Of a DNA stretch of 47,731 nucleotides, positions 24,420-33,486 are shown one piece after another. Location: the NCBI GenBank assembly GCA_944320595.1, contig CALUIB010000020.1:1-47731 (forward strand), written 5' to 3'. The DNA comes from an uncultured Muribaculaceae bacterium. Its GTDB lineage: Bacteria > Bacteroidota > Bacteroidia > Bacteroidales > Muribaculaceae. Every line of letters starts with the position of its first letter. Position 1 is the stretch's first letter. A program made the translations under genes and the position numbers. Under the pieces are notes generated by a model. That model saw nothing but the letters and a program-made list of their open reading frames with translations, was not told the origin of the DNA and ran no database searches.

Positions 24420-26267
24420 TTATTGCTGCCGGTGCGAGGAAAGGTAGTCTTTCACGGCAGCTGTGAATGGTCGCCAATACATTTCGGTCTTTTTTTCGCC
24501 GATGCCGTACAGGCATGAAAATTCTTCTCGCGTGGTGGGACGGTGGCGGGCTATTACATCAAGAACCTTGTCGCTGAACACGATGTATGGCGGGATTTTT
24601 TGCGCTTTGGCAATGGCAAGCCGCGTCGCTTTCAGCTGCTCGAAGAGTTCCTTGTCGGCCGGTGGCATATCTTGCAGCTGGCCCTGCCGCGGCTTTTTCT
24701 CTTTTGTTGCTGCGGCGGTTGCACGGCGGTCGGTGTAAGAAAATTTTGACAGCATCACTTGCCGCCGTGCGCCTTTAAGTATATCCCATCCGAACTGGGT
24801 TACGCGCAGGTGGTTGTAGTCGTCGTATGCCACATCGATTATTCCCATTTGCAGCATTTGCAGCATATATGCGTTCCATGCAGCTGCACTAAGGTCGCGC
24901 CCCACGCCGTAGGTGCGCAGTGTGTTATACCCCTTGGCCACGATGTCAGTTTTTGCCGACCCACGTAGTATGTCGATTATTGTGGAAAGCCCTTCCTTGC
25001 CGCCAGTGCGCACTATTGCACTCAGTGCCATTTGGCACACTATGGTAGCGTCGAAACGCTCGGGCGGATTGAGGCACACGTCGCAGTTGCCGCAGTCGTG
25101 TTCATATCGCTCGTTGAAGTAGCTGAGCAGGGTACGGCGGCGGCACACATCGCTCTCGGCATATTGCTGCATGCGTTGCAGCTTGTTCATGTTCAGTGCC
25201 GCCTGGCCCGAGTCTTGCGCGAAACTGCGCAGTGTGATTACGTCGGCAAACGAGTAGAACATGAGTGCGGTGGCTGGCATGCCGTCGCGCCCGGCTCGGC
25301 CAATCTCTTGGTAGTAGCATTCTATGCTTTTAGGCATATTGCTGTGTATCACCCACCTCACATTGCTTTTGTTGATGCCCATGCCGAATGCGATGGTTGC
25401 ACACACTATGGGGATGTCGTCGTTAAGGAATGCCGTTTGCACATGTTCCTTTTCCACTGTGGCCATTCCGGCATGAAACGGGGCGGCATTGTACCCGAGG
25501 GTGCGCAGACGTGCTGCCATTTTCTCGGTGTCGGCACGCCGCAAGCTATATATTATGCCGCTTTCGCCGTTGTGGGAGTCGATGAAGCGTGTAATCATCT
25601 TCATTTTGTCGTTGCTGCTTACGTTGCTAACCACGTTGAGCATAATATTTGGGCGGTCAAACGATGTCATGAACAGTTGTGCGTCGGGGATGTTGAGCTG
25701 CCGGGCTATGTCGTCGCGTGTCAGACGGTCGGCAGTGGCGGTAAGTGCCATTATTGGCACACCTGGAAATCGTTGCCGCAAGGTGGAGAGTTGTGTATAT
25801 TCGGGGCGGAAGTCGTGACCCCATTGCGATATGCAGTGGGCTTCGTCGATGGCGAAAAGACTTATTTTTATTTGGCTCGACCACTGTTCAACCTCTGAGA
25901 GCAGACGTTCGGGGGATATGTAAAGCAGTTTTATGCGCCCCGCATACACCTGCTCGATTACTTGGCGGTTGAAGTTGTCGGACTGAGAGCTGTTGACCGT
26001 GGCTGCGGGTATTCCCATTGCCTGCAAGGCATCGACCTGGTCTTTCATCAATGCCAGTAATGGTGAGATGACTATGGCGCAGCCGTCGGAGAGCAGTGCG
26101 GGGATTTGGAAACATATCGACTTACCGCCCCCGGTGGGCATAAGCACTACGGCATCGTGTCCCTGCATGACGCATTGTATGGCATCGAATTGCAATGGGT
26201 AGAACGAGTTGTACCCGTAAAAGCGGTGCAACACGCCGAGTGCCCGTGTCTTCAAGTCGGCCTCCAT
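24420..26267 (-). CDS. recQ: ATP-dependent DNA helicase RecQ
   Basis: A 615-aa 3'-5' helicase acting in recombination and repair. Visible are Walker A PTGGGKS (44-50), the DEAH box in IDEAHCISQWGHDFRPEY, helicase motif VI QEIGRAGRDG, the zinc-binding CDVC region (HDCGNCDVC) and, near the end, a winged-helix and HRDC-like segment (RPTTREEFSCLYGIGEKK). It ends 3 nt before the sugar transferase gene on the same strand. Confidence 0.95.
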   Translation of the reverse strand: MEADLKTRALGVLHRFYGYNSFYPLQFDAIQCVMQGHDAVVLMPTGGGKSICFQIPALLSDGCAIVISPLLALMKDQVDALQAMGIPAATVNSSQSDNFNRQVIEQVYAGRIKLLYISPERLLSEVEQWSSQIKISLFAIDEAHCISQWGHDFRPEYTQLSTLRQRFPGVPIMALTATADRLTRDDIARQLNIPDAQLFMTSFDRPNIMLNVVSNVSSNDKMKMITRFIDSHNGESGIIYSLRRADTEKMAARLRTLGYNAAPFHAGMATVEKEHVQTAFLNDDIPIVCATIAFGMGINKSNVRWVIHSNMPKSIECYYQEIGRAGRDGMPATALMFYSFADVITLRSFAQDSGQAALNMNKLQRMQQYAESDVCRRRTLLSYFNERYEHDCGNCDVCLNPPERFDATIVCQMALSAIVRTGGKEGLSTIIDILRGSAKTDIVAKGYNTLRTYGVGRDLSAAAWNAYMLQMLQMGIIDVAYDDYNHLRVTQFGWDILKGARRQVMLSKFSYTDRRATAAATKEKKPRQGQLQDMPPADKELFEQLKATRLAIAKAQKIPPYIVFSDKVLDVIARHRPTTREEFSCLYGIGEKKTEMYWRPFTAAVKDYLSSHRQQ

Positions 26268-26270
26268 GCT

Positions 26271-27647
26271 TTAGAATGCGTTTTTTTCGCCCTTGATGGC
26301 GTTTCGGATGGTGAGGAATATTATTTTCAAGTCGAGCATGAAGTTCCAGTTCTCGGCATACCATACGTCGCATTCTACACGTTTTTCCATTTGCCACAAT
26401 TCGCGAGTTTCACCACGGAACCCGTTCACTTGCGCCCAGCCGGTGATGCCGGGCTTGATGGTGTGGCGTACCATGTATTTGTCGATTAGCGCGCTGTAAT
26501 CCTTGGTGTGCTTGAGCATGTGTGGGCGAGGACCCACAATTGACATGTCGCCACGCCACACGTTGAAGAATTGCGGCAGTTCGTCGAGGCTGCTGCGGCG
26601 CAGGAAGTCGCCGAAGTGCGTCTTGCGTGGGTCGTGCTTTGTGGCTTGCAGGCTGTCGCTCTCGTTGTTGACTTTCATTGTGCGGAATTTGTAGCAGGTG
26701 AAGTCTTTTCCGCGGTAGCCAGTGCGTTTTTGCTTGAATAGCACAGGCCCCGGCGAGGTAAGTTTTATGCCGATGGCGATGGGCAGAAATGCCAGTGGCA
26801 CCAATATGACGAGTGCGCACGACGAGAATATGAAGTCGAAGGTGCGCTTTATGATGCGGTTCACAGGCTTGCTTAGCGGATTGGGGCGTATGGCAAGTAT
26901 AGGCACGTTGCCTATCGACTGTAGTTCGAATTGCCGCTTTATCGCGCGTCCGAATTGCGGCACATAGTAGAAGTCGATGGCGTTATTGTCGGCAATTCTT
27001 ATTATTTTCTGCACGAGGCCTTCTTCGTTGTCGGGCAGGGTGCAATACATTTCATCAATTAGGTTGTCCTTTATGAATTTGTCCACATCGTCGATTTTCC
27101 CCTTGTAATATTCTATCGGCCTCGGGGTGTCGTCGAAGAGTCCCATTATGCGGTAGCCATATCCGTTGTCTTCGAGCATTTCATCAAGCAGCCTGTGCCC
27201 AACAAGCCCTCCGCCTATAATGATTATGCGCTTGAAATTGTATCCGCGGCTGCGGTAAACCTTGAGCATCTGCCTTGAGAACAGCCACCACAGCGAAAGC
27301 AGCGGGAAGAAGATGAGGAAAAACTCTATGAAGGTGAGGACGTGTATGTTATCGAGGTTGAGGAATAGCAGGAATGCGAAAAAAATGATTGCGAACAAGA
27401 CCACCGATTTTGTGGCTGTTAGCACAACGCGGTCGGCAAACAGCACACGACGACTGTGGATGTTGGAATAAATGGAACACCCGGCAGCAAAAGCTATGTT
27501 CATCATGAACCAAACCTGACGTGTGAAAAAGTCGTCGGGTCCGTCATGAAGCAAGTATAAAATAAAATATGTAAGGTTCAGAATCAGGAAATCGACGATG
27601 GTGAAAAGACCCCTGATAAATTGCCCGTATCTACCTTTCTTTACCAT
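26271..27647 (-). CDS. Undecaprenyl-phosphate sugar phosphotransferase, WcaJ-like
   Basis: A 458-aa polyprenyl glycosylphosphotransferase that starts surface polysaccharide by moving a sugar-1-phosphate to undecaprenyl phosphate. It has N-terminal membrane segments (to about 110), a CoA-binding-like domain (IIIGGGLVGHRLLDE) and the C-terminal transferase with KRTFDFIFS, FKQKRTGYRGKDFTCYKFRT and SIVGPRPH. Which sugar is moved is unknown. Together with ugd it points to capsule or exopolysaccharide synthesis. Confidence 0.93.
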   Translation of the reverse strand: MVKKGRYGQFIRGLFTIVDFLILNLTYFILYLLHDGPDDFFTRQVWFMMNIAFAAGCSIYSNIHSRRVLFADRVVLTATKSVVLFAIIFFAFLLFLNLDNIHVLTFIEFFLIFFPLLSLWWLFSRQMLKVYRSRGYNFKRIIIIGGGLVGHRLLDEMLEDNGYGYRIMGLFDDTPRPIEYYKGKIDDVDKFIKDNLIDEMYCTLPDNEEGLVQKIIRIADNNAIDFYYVPQFGRAIKRQFELQSIGNVPILAIRPNPLSKPVNRIIKRTFDFIFSSCALVILVPLAFLPIAIGIKLTSPGPVLFKQKRTGYRGKDFTCYKFRTMKVNNESDSLQATKHDPRKTHFGDFLRRSSLDELPQFFNVWRGDMSIVGPRPHMLKHTKDYSALIDKYMVRHTIKPGITGWAQVNGFRGETRELWQMEKRVECDVWYAENWNFMLDLKIIFLTIRNAIKGEKNAF

Positions 27648-27715
27648 GGCATCAATGTGGCTTAGCCATTAATGTTGCAAATTATGAAAGTGGACTTGCC
27701 GGTTTCCCTTTAGAG

Positions 27716-27765
27716 CTTGCTTAAATTTTGTTCAAAACTTAAACATCGGTGAAAATTTAAGCAAG
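27716..27765. repeat. 14-bp inverted repeat, mobile-element-like
   Basis: CTTGCTTAAATTTT (27716-27729) and AAAATTTAAGCAAG (27752-27765) enclose 22 nt that hold a smaller GTT...AAC arm. The outer edges add AGA-like ends on both sides. The motif resembles that at 12336 and the end of the IS at 47524. Confidence 0.55.
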
Positions 27766-27905
27766 TCTTAGCCTGTTGCAAGTATGTCTTTTTTGCGCGG
27801 TGATGGCTTTGGTTGAAATATGCTAGTGGTGTGTGAGAATATTGGAGGCCAATAAAAATCACATCGGAATAAGAAGTTCCTTAGTGCCATCTACCATTAT
27901 ATTAG

Positions 27906-27940
27906 AAGTGGCTGCCAATTTTGGGCCTCGGCAGCCACTT
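27906..27940. terminator. Hairpin with T-run downstream of the DUF349 gene
   Basis: AAGTGGCTGCC (27906-27916) and GGCAGCCACTT (27930-27940), followed on the plus strand by a seven-T run. On the minus strand the tail is weaker. No plus-strand gene precedes it, so either it ends DUF349 transcription or it closes a plus-strand small RNA. Confidence 0.5.
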
Positions 27941-28002
27941 TTTTTGCAATAAGTCATTATCGTGCGCAATTACTGCGCCGCCGTGCGTGAGGCGTTGAGA
28001 AA

Positions 28003-29919
28003 TTACAATTTCTCGTCGGCGAGCTTGATTTTCTGTTCGAGAACGGCCAGTTCGTCCTTAATCTTTTGTATGCGCCGTTCCACCTCTTTCAGCATCGAAT
28101 TGCCGCCTTTCGACTGGGCGTTGAAGAATCCCAAGTTGTTCTCGTAGGTCTTTAATTCGTTGCATTTTTGTTCGTAAGCCCTTACAAGCCGTTCACGTTC
28201 GCGGTATATCTTGTCTTGGCTCGACGAGCCGAGCGACGATTCGAAATTGCTCAGTTCGGCACGTGTTTCCTTCATGTCGAATTTCTCAAATGCCTTGTCG
28301 ATGGCAGCTTTGTATTCGGCGTATATTTTATCCTTTTCCTTGAACGGAACGTGGCCTATTTCCTGCCATTTCTTCATGAGCTGGCGCACTTTTTTTGCAC
28401 CTTCGGTTTCGGCCTCGTCGGCAAGCAGGGCATTTATTGCATCGATGATTTCGCGTTTGGCGGCAAGGTTGGCGTGTTCGGCCTGGTGAACCGATGACGT
28501 TTGCTTATTCTTTTGGTCGAAGAAATAGTCGCAGGCTGCGATAAAGCGTTTCCACACGGCATCGCTATGCTTTTTCACTACCGGGCCTATTGTTTTCCAC
28601 TCTTTCTGAAGGGCTATTAGTTTGTCGGCTGTCTTCTTCCAGTCGGTTGAATCCTTCAGGGCCTCGGCTTTCTCGCATAAGGCGATTTTCTTTTCAAGGT
28701 TTGCAGCAAATTCCTCTTTCATGGCCTTGAAGAATTCGGCTTTGCGTGCGAAGAATTTGTCACACGTTTGGCGGAAACGGGCAAACAGGTCGGCATTGAC
28801 TTTGCGCGATGCGAAACCTAATTTTTTCCATTCCTCCTGCAGGGCGATGATGGCCTTTGTGGTTTCGTCCCATTTTGCGAAAGTCTTCAGTGCGTCGATG
28901 TCGATTGCCTCGATTCGTTCACACAGTGCTATTTTTGCCTGTTCGTTTTCCTTCTCTTTTTCCTTGCGGTTTTCAAAGTAAGCCTGGTACTTCTTGTTTA
29001 TCTTTGCTGAGGCATCTTTGAAACGGGTCCACAATTCTTCGCGTATTTCCTTGGCGACAGGGCCGATTTCACGCCACTGGTTGTGCAGGTCTTGCAGTTT
29101 GCGGAAGGCGAGCAGCACGTCTTCAAGCGAGTCGAGGGCTTCGGCCTCGGCGCACAGCTGCTGCTTGGCCTCAAGGTTTTTCTTGAAGTCGTAATCGCGC
29201 AGCTCCTTGTTCATCTTCAGCAAGTCGTAGAAGTTTTCGGTGGCCTTTTGGTAATTTTTCCACGTTTCGGTGACATTTGCCGCGGGCACTTCGCCGATGG
29301 CCTTGAACTCTTGCTGTAATTGCTGTATGCGGTTATACTGCTTGTTGATATTGTCGGGGTCGCCGACTATGCTGTTTATCTCGTCGATGATTGCCTGTTT
29401 CTTTTTCAGGTTCTCTTCCTTGGCAGCCTCTTGCTCGGCATTGAACTCGGCGCGTTTTTCCTTGATGGTGTTGAGGAGTTCCTTGAATTTTACTTCATCG
29501 GGGTCTTCCTTGGGGGCGAAAGCGGCCTCTTCATTGCCGTTGGCAATGAAAGCTTCGCGCTCGGCGGCCACCTCTGCATTCCTCAAGGTGTAGAAAGCCA
29601 CCTTTATAAGGTTGACATCGTCGCGTATTGCCTCGATGGGGCGTTGCAATTGTTCTTCGAGCGCGGCCACCAGCCCTTGTTTGCCAAGTGCCGAATAGTC
29701 GGTAGGCCGTGCTTGCCGCTGTTCGGGCTCAGCGGCATCTTGTTGTGTATTATCTACTGCCGGGGCAGCCTCGGTTGTTGCTGCCTCGGGATTGTTTTCG
29801 TTTGTTACTGTCTCGGCAGCGGCAGCATCGGTAAGTTCCGGCTTGTCGGCCGTGCCAGGGGTCAAGGTTACATCTTTTTCTTGGTTTTCGCAAGATTCAG
29901 ACATTTCACGCAATTCCAT
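28003..29919 (-). CDS. DUF349 repeat protein
   Basis: A 638-aa, highly helical cytoplasmic protein with several DUF349 repeats. Each carries a pattern like LQ.EWK.IG.V.......W.RF, seen for example in LQKEWKTIGPVVKKHSDAVWKRF. The N-terminal about 90 residues are low-complexity (Ala/Glu/Thr-rich) and probably disordered. The family is of unknown function in Bacteroidota, though DUF349 proteins are linked to RNA and stress biology in other groups. It has a -7-like element at 29979 and stands alone. Confidence 0.88.
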   Translation of the reverse strand: MELREMSESCENQEKDVTLTPGTADKPELTDAAAAETVTNENNPEAATTEAAPAVDNTQQDAAEPEQRQARPTDYSALGKQGLVAALEEQLQRPIEAIRDDVNLIKVAFYTLRNAEVAAEREAFIANGNEEAAFAPKEDPDEVKFKELLNTIKEKRAEFNAEQEAAKEENLKKKQAIIDEINSIVGDPDNINKQYNRIQQLQQEFKAIGEVPAANVTETWKNYQKATENFYDLLKMNKELRDYDFKKNLEAKQQLCAEAEALDSLEDVLLAFRKLQDLHNQWREIGPVAKEIREELWTRFKDASAKINKKYQAYFENRKEKEKENEQAKIALCERIEAIDIDALKTFAKWDETTKAIIALQEEWKKLGFASRKVNADLFARFRQTCDKFFARKAEFFKAMKEEFAANLEKKIALCEKAEALKDSTDWKKTADKLIALQKEWKTIGPVVKKHSDAVWKRFIAACDYFFDQKNKQTSSVHQAEHANLAAKREIIDAINALLADEAETEGAKKVRQLMKKWQEIGHVPFKEKDKIYAEYKAAIDKAFEKFDMKETRAELSNFESSLGSSSQDKIYRERERLVRAYEQKCNELKTYENNLGFFNAQSKGGNSMLKEVERRIQKIKDELAVLEQKIKLADEKL

Positions 29920-29978
29920 ATATTAATTCCTATTAGATTGCTCCATTGTAAAAACAAGGGAGCTGTTACATTTAGCGT

Positions 29979-29986
29979 CAAATATA
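29979..29986 (-). promoter_or_regulatory. -7 element for the DUF349 gene
   Basis: TATATTTG on the minus strand, an exact TAnnTTTG match, 60 nt before the start codon. The -33 element is unclear. Confidence 0.4.
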
Positions 29987-30056
29987 CGCAAATTTCCAAG
30001 ATTGTTACTACTTTTTAACTATTTTTTACGGCTTTGTGGACGAATAAACCAGTATG

Positions 30057-31298
30057 TCACACATCGGGGCCATATAGTAGGGTAGTTTCATTTGCGGCAT
30101 CAAACAGTTTTGCAGCCTCTGATGCTACTTGGCAGGTTGTAATTTTGCGATATTCGTTTATTTCGCGGTTTATGTCGTCGGCATCGCCCGAAACCAACTG
30201 CCTGTAGCATAGTTTTGACGCTTTTTCGGCGTAGCTTATGTTTTCGAAACATTCTTTTGATTCGAGCTTGTTGACGTATTTTTCTATCTCATACTGGGAA
30301 ACGTCGCCATCGGCCAATTTCGCAGTCTCGGCATCGATTAGTTCAATAGCTTTGTCGATGTTAGCACCGTGCGTCAGTTTGCCTTTTATGACGAGCAGGC
30401 CGGGGTCGATTGACCCCCATACGGCGGCGTCAAGGTCGGAAAACAGGTCGGTTTCCATCAGTATGTTCCTGAAGAAACGAGCTGAGTTGCCGTTGGCAAG
30501 CAGGTCGCTTATGATGTCGCAAACCGGGAAACCGGCATCGTTGCGACCGCAAGTGTGGTAGGCTTTTATAATCATGTTTTGTGGTACGGCACGGCGCACT
30601 GTGGCCATGCGCGGTGCCGACTGCAGCGGTTCGGCGGGGATGTTGCGAGCCTTGGCTGAACGGGCAGGTATCTCGCCAAACCACTTTTCGACAAGCTCGA
30701 CTGCCCGGTCGAAGTCGATATTGCCGGTAACGCACAATATTGCATTGCCTGGTGTGTAGTGCGCACGGAAAAAGGCCTCCACTTCGTCGAGCGTGACATT
30801 CTCAATGTCTTCAAACCGTTCGCCTATTGTTGGCCACCGGTAGGGATGTGTCGTGAAGGTGGTTGAGCGTAGCAGATGATCGACGTCGCCGTATGGGCGA
30901 TTGACGCATCTCTGCTTGAACTCTTCAATCACCACTCCCTTTTGCACGTCCAAGGCTTGCTGCGAGAATGTCATGCTTGCCATGCGGTCGCTTTCGAGCC
31001 AAAAGGCTGTCTCTATGTTTTGCGCCGGCAATATTTCATAGAAGTTTGTGAGGTCGCAGGTTGTCCATGCGTTGCTTTCGCCGCCTGCCTCTTGCAGCGG
31101 TATGTCGAAATTGGGTATTCGGGCGGTGCCTCCAAACATGAGGTGCTCGAACAGGTGAGCCATGCCGGTGCGCCCGTGGCGTTCGTCGCGCGAGCCTACA
31201 TCGTACAGTATGTTGACCGCGACCATTTGTGTCGAAGGGTCGTGGTGGTGTAATAACTGCAAGCCGTTGCCGAGGCGTAGTGAATTGACATCGATCAT
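30057..31298 (-). CDS. M16 family zinc peptidase
   Basis: A 413-aa peptidase of the M16 (insulinase) family. The inverted zinc motif HLFEH is at residues 48-52, and the conserved downstream Glu lies in ENVTLDEVEAF. The length fits a single-half M16B protein that works as a dimer. It lacks an obvious signal peptide. It sits 13 nt downstream of the cyclophilin and is co-transcribed with it. Confidence 0.92.
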   Translation of the reverse strand: MIDVNSLRLGNGLQLLHHHDPSTQMVAVNILYDVGSRDERHGRTGMAHLFEHLMFGGTARIPNFDIPLQEAGGESNAWTTCDLTNFYEILPAQNIETAFWLESDRMASMTFSQQALDVQKGVVIEEFKQRCVNRPYGDVDHLLRSTTFTTHPYRWPTIGERFEDIENVTLDEVEAFFRAHYTPGNAILCVTGNIDFDRAVELVEKWFGEIPARSAKARNIPAEPLQSAPRMATVRRAVPQNMIIKAYHTCGRNDAGFPVCDIISDLLANGNSARFFRNILMETDLFSDLDAAVWGSIDPGLLVIKGKLTHGANIDKAIELIDAETAKLADGDVSQYEIEKYVNKLESKECFENISYAEKASKLCYRQLVSGDADDINREINEYRKITTCQVASEAAKLFDAANETTLLYGPDV

Positions 31299-31311
31299 CG
31301 ACGTTGAAGGT

Positions 31312-32217
31312 TTATTCTATGATTTTCGCCGAAATTATTTTTATGTCTTCTTTTGGGCGGTCGGCTCGGCCGGTCTCGGCGTTCTCGATGGCTTCAATTG
31401 TTGACATACCATCGATTACTTCGCCAAATACCGTGTATTGCCCGTCGAGATGCGGTGCGCCGCCCACAGCCGAGTATGCCTTGATTTGTTCGTCGGTGAA
31501 ACTGAAAGGTGCTTTTTCGTATTCGGCTTTTGCCTGTGCAATTAGTTCGTTGCTTAATTTGTCGAGTGCGTTGGTGTCTTTTGCCATGCGCAGTTTCATG
31601 ATTTCCTTGCGCCGCGGAGCCACAAGCGAGTCAAGTATTTGCTGCACTCGCATATTGGCTATTTGTGCCTGCATTTGTGCAAGCTGGTCTTTGGTATATC
31701 CGCGGCCAGTAACGATGTAGAATTGCGAGCCCGACGATTCGCGGCGAGGGTTCACTTCGTCGCCCTGCCTTGCGGCGGCCAGTGCGCCTTTCTTGTGGAA
31801 GAATTTGGGATATATGATTTCGGCCTCGATGTTGTAGCCCGGGCCGCCTGCTCCAAGCATGGCGTCGGCTGCTGCATTTTTTGAATCGGGGTCACCTGTT
31901 TGCACCATGAAGTTGCGGATTACGCGGTGGAACAGCACCTGGTTGTAGAAACTGTCTTTTACCAATTTCAGGAAATTGTCGCGGTGCTTGGGCGTTTCGT
32001 TGTATAGCTCCACGGTGAAGTCTCCCATCGATGTGCTGAAGATTACTTTCGTGCGCCCGTTTGAGGCGGCGTTGGTGCTGTCTTTTTGTACTGTCATGTT
32101 GCTGTTGCTGTTGCTGTTGCTCGTTTTTGTGTTATTGGCATTGTCGGCACTGCACCCTATGCAAGTGATTGCAAGGAACAGGACTATTGCCGTTATGCTG
32201 TTGAATATTGATTTCAT
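31312..32217 (-). CDS. Cyclophilin-type peptidyl-prolyl isomerase, lipoprotein
   Basis: A 301-aa exported isomerase. The N-terminal signal ends in AITCIGC, a lipobox, so it is probably lipid-anchored. The cyclophilin core has FHRVIRNFMVQTGDP and, later, FGEVIDGMSTIEAIE. A long insertion between (around residues 150-230) is usual for Bacteroidota members. It catalyses proline isomerisation and may act in envelope protein folding. Confidence 0.92.
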   Translation of the reverse strand: MKSIFNSITAIVLFLAITCIGCSADNANNTKTSNSNSNSNMTVQKDSTNAASNGRTKVIFSTSMGDFTVELYNETPKHRDNFLKLVKDSFYNQVLFHRVIRNFMVQTGDPDSKNAAADAMLGAGGPGYNIEAEIIYPKFFHKKGALAAARQGDEVNPRRESSGSQFYIVTGRGYTKDQLAQMQAQIANMRVQQILDSLVAPRRKEIMKLRMAKDTNALDKLSNELIAQAKAEYEKAPFSFTDEQIKAYSAVGGAPHLDGQYTVFGEVIDGMSTIEAIENAETGRADRPKEDIKIISAKIIE

Positions 32218-32244
32218 CGGCTGTACGTGTGTCGTGTGTGTGGG

Positions 32245-32622
32245 TTAGATTACCGAAGTCGGGTAAAGGCGTTTGTATATGCGGCGGAAGTTGTCGTCGC
32301 TCTTGCACAGTTCCTCGGCATGGTCGCGGTAGTCGTCGCCCCAGATGCCCGCTATCAAGTCGCCCAGATAGCGGTGTTCGCGGTCTTTGCTGATGGCAGC
32401 CTTTATGAGCGTGTCGATTTGTTCGCTGTATTTCTTTTGCGAGATTGCGTGCAAGTACCGCGCCGTGCTGATTATGAATTGGCCTGTGCGGTCAACGGCT
32501 ATTATGTTGTCCACCAATTCGGGCAGTATTGGGTCGATGCGGTCGATGTTGTTTGCAAGATACTCGTATGTCATAAGCCCGTTAGGGTCTTTTGAAAGTT
32601 TTTTCTTCAATTCTTCTTCCAT
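32245..32622 (-). CDS. Hypothetical 125-aa helical protein
   Basis: A 125-aa soluble, acidic, helical protein beginning MEEELKKKLSKDPNG. No domain is recognised. It is upstream of the cyclophilin gene by 27 nt and probably the first gene of that unit. A -7 element lies 40 nt before it. Confidence 0.75.
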   Translation of the reverse strand: MEEELKKKLSKDPNGLMTYEYLANNIDRIDPILPELVDNIIAVDRTGQFIISTARYLHAISQKKYSEQIDTLIKAAISKDREHRYLGDLIAGIWGDDYRDHAEELCKSDDNFRRIYKRLYPTSVI

Positions 32623-32661
32623 AAGAACAAAAAATGTGAATTGTGTCGGTTTTTATGGGCG

Positions 32662-32669
32662 CAAAGTTA
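32662..32669 (-). promoter_or_regulatory. -7 element for the minus-strand operon
   Basis: TAACTTTG on the minus strand, exact match, 40 nt before the start of the 125-aa protein. The -33 element is about 24 nt further and imperfect. Confidence 0.45.
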
Positions 32670-32738
32670 GTGCAATAGTGCCGTAGAAAAAAACAAATCA
32701 AGTTGTTTTTTGTGTCACACCGGTGGACGTGCATAAAA

Positions 32739-32778
32739 AACCGAAGGCACGGCTCAATGAGTTGCCGTGCCTTCGGTT
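32739..32778 (-). terminator. Terminator of the tRNA-Glu unit
   Basis: Perfect 15-bp arms AACCGAAGGCACGGC (32739-32753) and GCCGTGCCTTCGGTT (32764-32778). On the minus strand a T-run follows, the normal arrangement for the tRNA upstream. Confidence 0.9.
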
Positions 32779-32790
32779 GGTAGGAGTGAG

Positions 32791-32863
32791 TAGTGAATCC
32801 GGGAATCGAACCCGGGTCTCCACCGTGAGAGGGTGGCGTGCTAGGCCACTACACTAAATCACC
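32791..32863 (-). tRNA. tRNA-Glu (anticodon CTC)
   Basis: A 73-nt tRNA on the minus strand. The anticodon stem CCACC/GGTGG holds the loop CTCTCAC, giving anticodon CTC for GAG. The T arm is CCGGG-TTCGATT-CCCGG. The D stem GTG/CAC is intact. The acceptor stem pairs poorly: GGTGATT with ATTCACT gives one G-T wobble at the end and one T-T mismatch. The 3' CCA is not encoded. Confidence 0.9.
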
Positions 32864-32897
32864 ATTTCCTTAGCAGCATTTCTGCTGAATTGCGATG

Positions 32898-32929
32898 CAA
32901 AGTTAGGCATATTTTTTATATTTGCAAAA
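32898..32929 (-). promoter_or_regulatory. Promoter of the tRNA-Glu gene
   Basis: On the minus strand TTTTG (32925-32929), a 19-nt spacer and TAACTTTG (32898-32905), full consensus. It interleaves with the yraN promoter on the other strand. Confidence 0.7.
32917..32924 (+). promoter_or_regulatory. -7 element of yraN
   Basis: TATATTTG, exact match, 31 nt before the yraN ATG. It lies inside the spacer of the tRNA promoter on the other strand. Confidence 0.45.
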
Positions 32930-32954
32930 TATTACTGGAAAAAATCGCAAAAAA

Positions 32955-33326
32955 ATGGCTCAACATAACGAAACGGGCCGTCAGGGGGAAGAACTCGCGG
33001 CTGAATACCTTATTAAAAAAGGCTATACAATAAGAGACACCAACTGGCGGTGGATGAAATATGAACTCGACATAGTGTGCGAATACCAAGGCCGCATAGT
33101 GGTGGTGGAGGTGAAGACGCGCACAAGCGATTACGTTGACCCCATTGCCGCTGTCACCAAGGCAAAGATTGCCCGCACGGTGAGGGCGGCCAATGTTTAT
33201 TTGCAGTTGTTTGCGCTGCCGCACGAGGTGCAGTTCGACGTGGTTGCAGTGACTATGCATGACGGCAAGGTCGAGATAGAGCACATACCAGACGCGTTTT
33301 ATCCGGCGGCCAAGGTGTATAGGTGA
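32955..33326 (+). CDS. YraN family (UPF0102) protein
   Basis: A 123-aa UPF0102 protein with the nuclease-like fold of the family: GRQGEELAAEYL at the start, then DTNWRWMKYELDIVCEYQGRIVVVEVKT, which contains the D and ExK residues. The function is not established; it is widely conserved. ATG at 32955 is chosen over an upstream TTG at 32922 that would lie inside the promoter. Confidence 0.9.
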   Translation: MAQHNETGRQGEELAAEYLIKKGYTIRDTNWRWMKYELDIVCEYQGRIVVVEVKTRTSDYVDPIAAVTKAKIARTVRAANVYLQLFALPHEVQFDVVAVTMHDGKVEIEHIPDAFYPAAKVYR

Positions 33327-33365
33327 GTGGCCGGTTAATGTGCTGCGAGAGGAAAAAATTTTGTG

Positions 33366-33401
33366 TTTTTTGGAGGTTATTTGATTTTTTTGCTACATTT
33401 G
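33366..33401 (+). promoter_or_regulatory. Promoter of the ECF sigma factor gene
   Basis: TTTTTTG (33366-33372), a 21-nt spacer and TACATTTG (33394-33401), exact -7. The start codon is about 80 nt beyond the predicted start site. Confidence 0.6.
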
Positions 33402-33486
33402 CAAACCAAATAATAGATTTGTTTAACAATTAATTCTTAGTGCCTATAGGAAAATCATTACTTATTAACTGTAACCTCGTTTAGTA

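Larger units (their letters stand above)
27648..28002. other. Intergenic region with repeat and hairpin
   Basis: No gene. It holds a 14-bp inverted repeat at 27716-27765 and a hairpin at 27906-27940 (both listed). About 130 nt between them contain no recognisable signal. Confidence 0.6.

Noticed and set aside
24759-25898. Long plus-strand frames inside recQ
   Set aside because: Antisense shadows of a gene with full helicase motifs.
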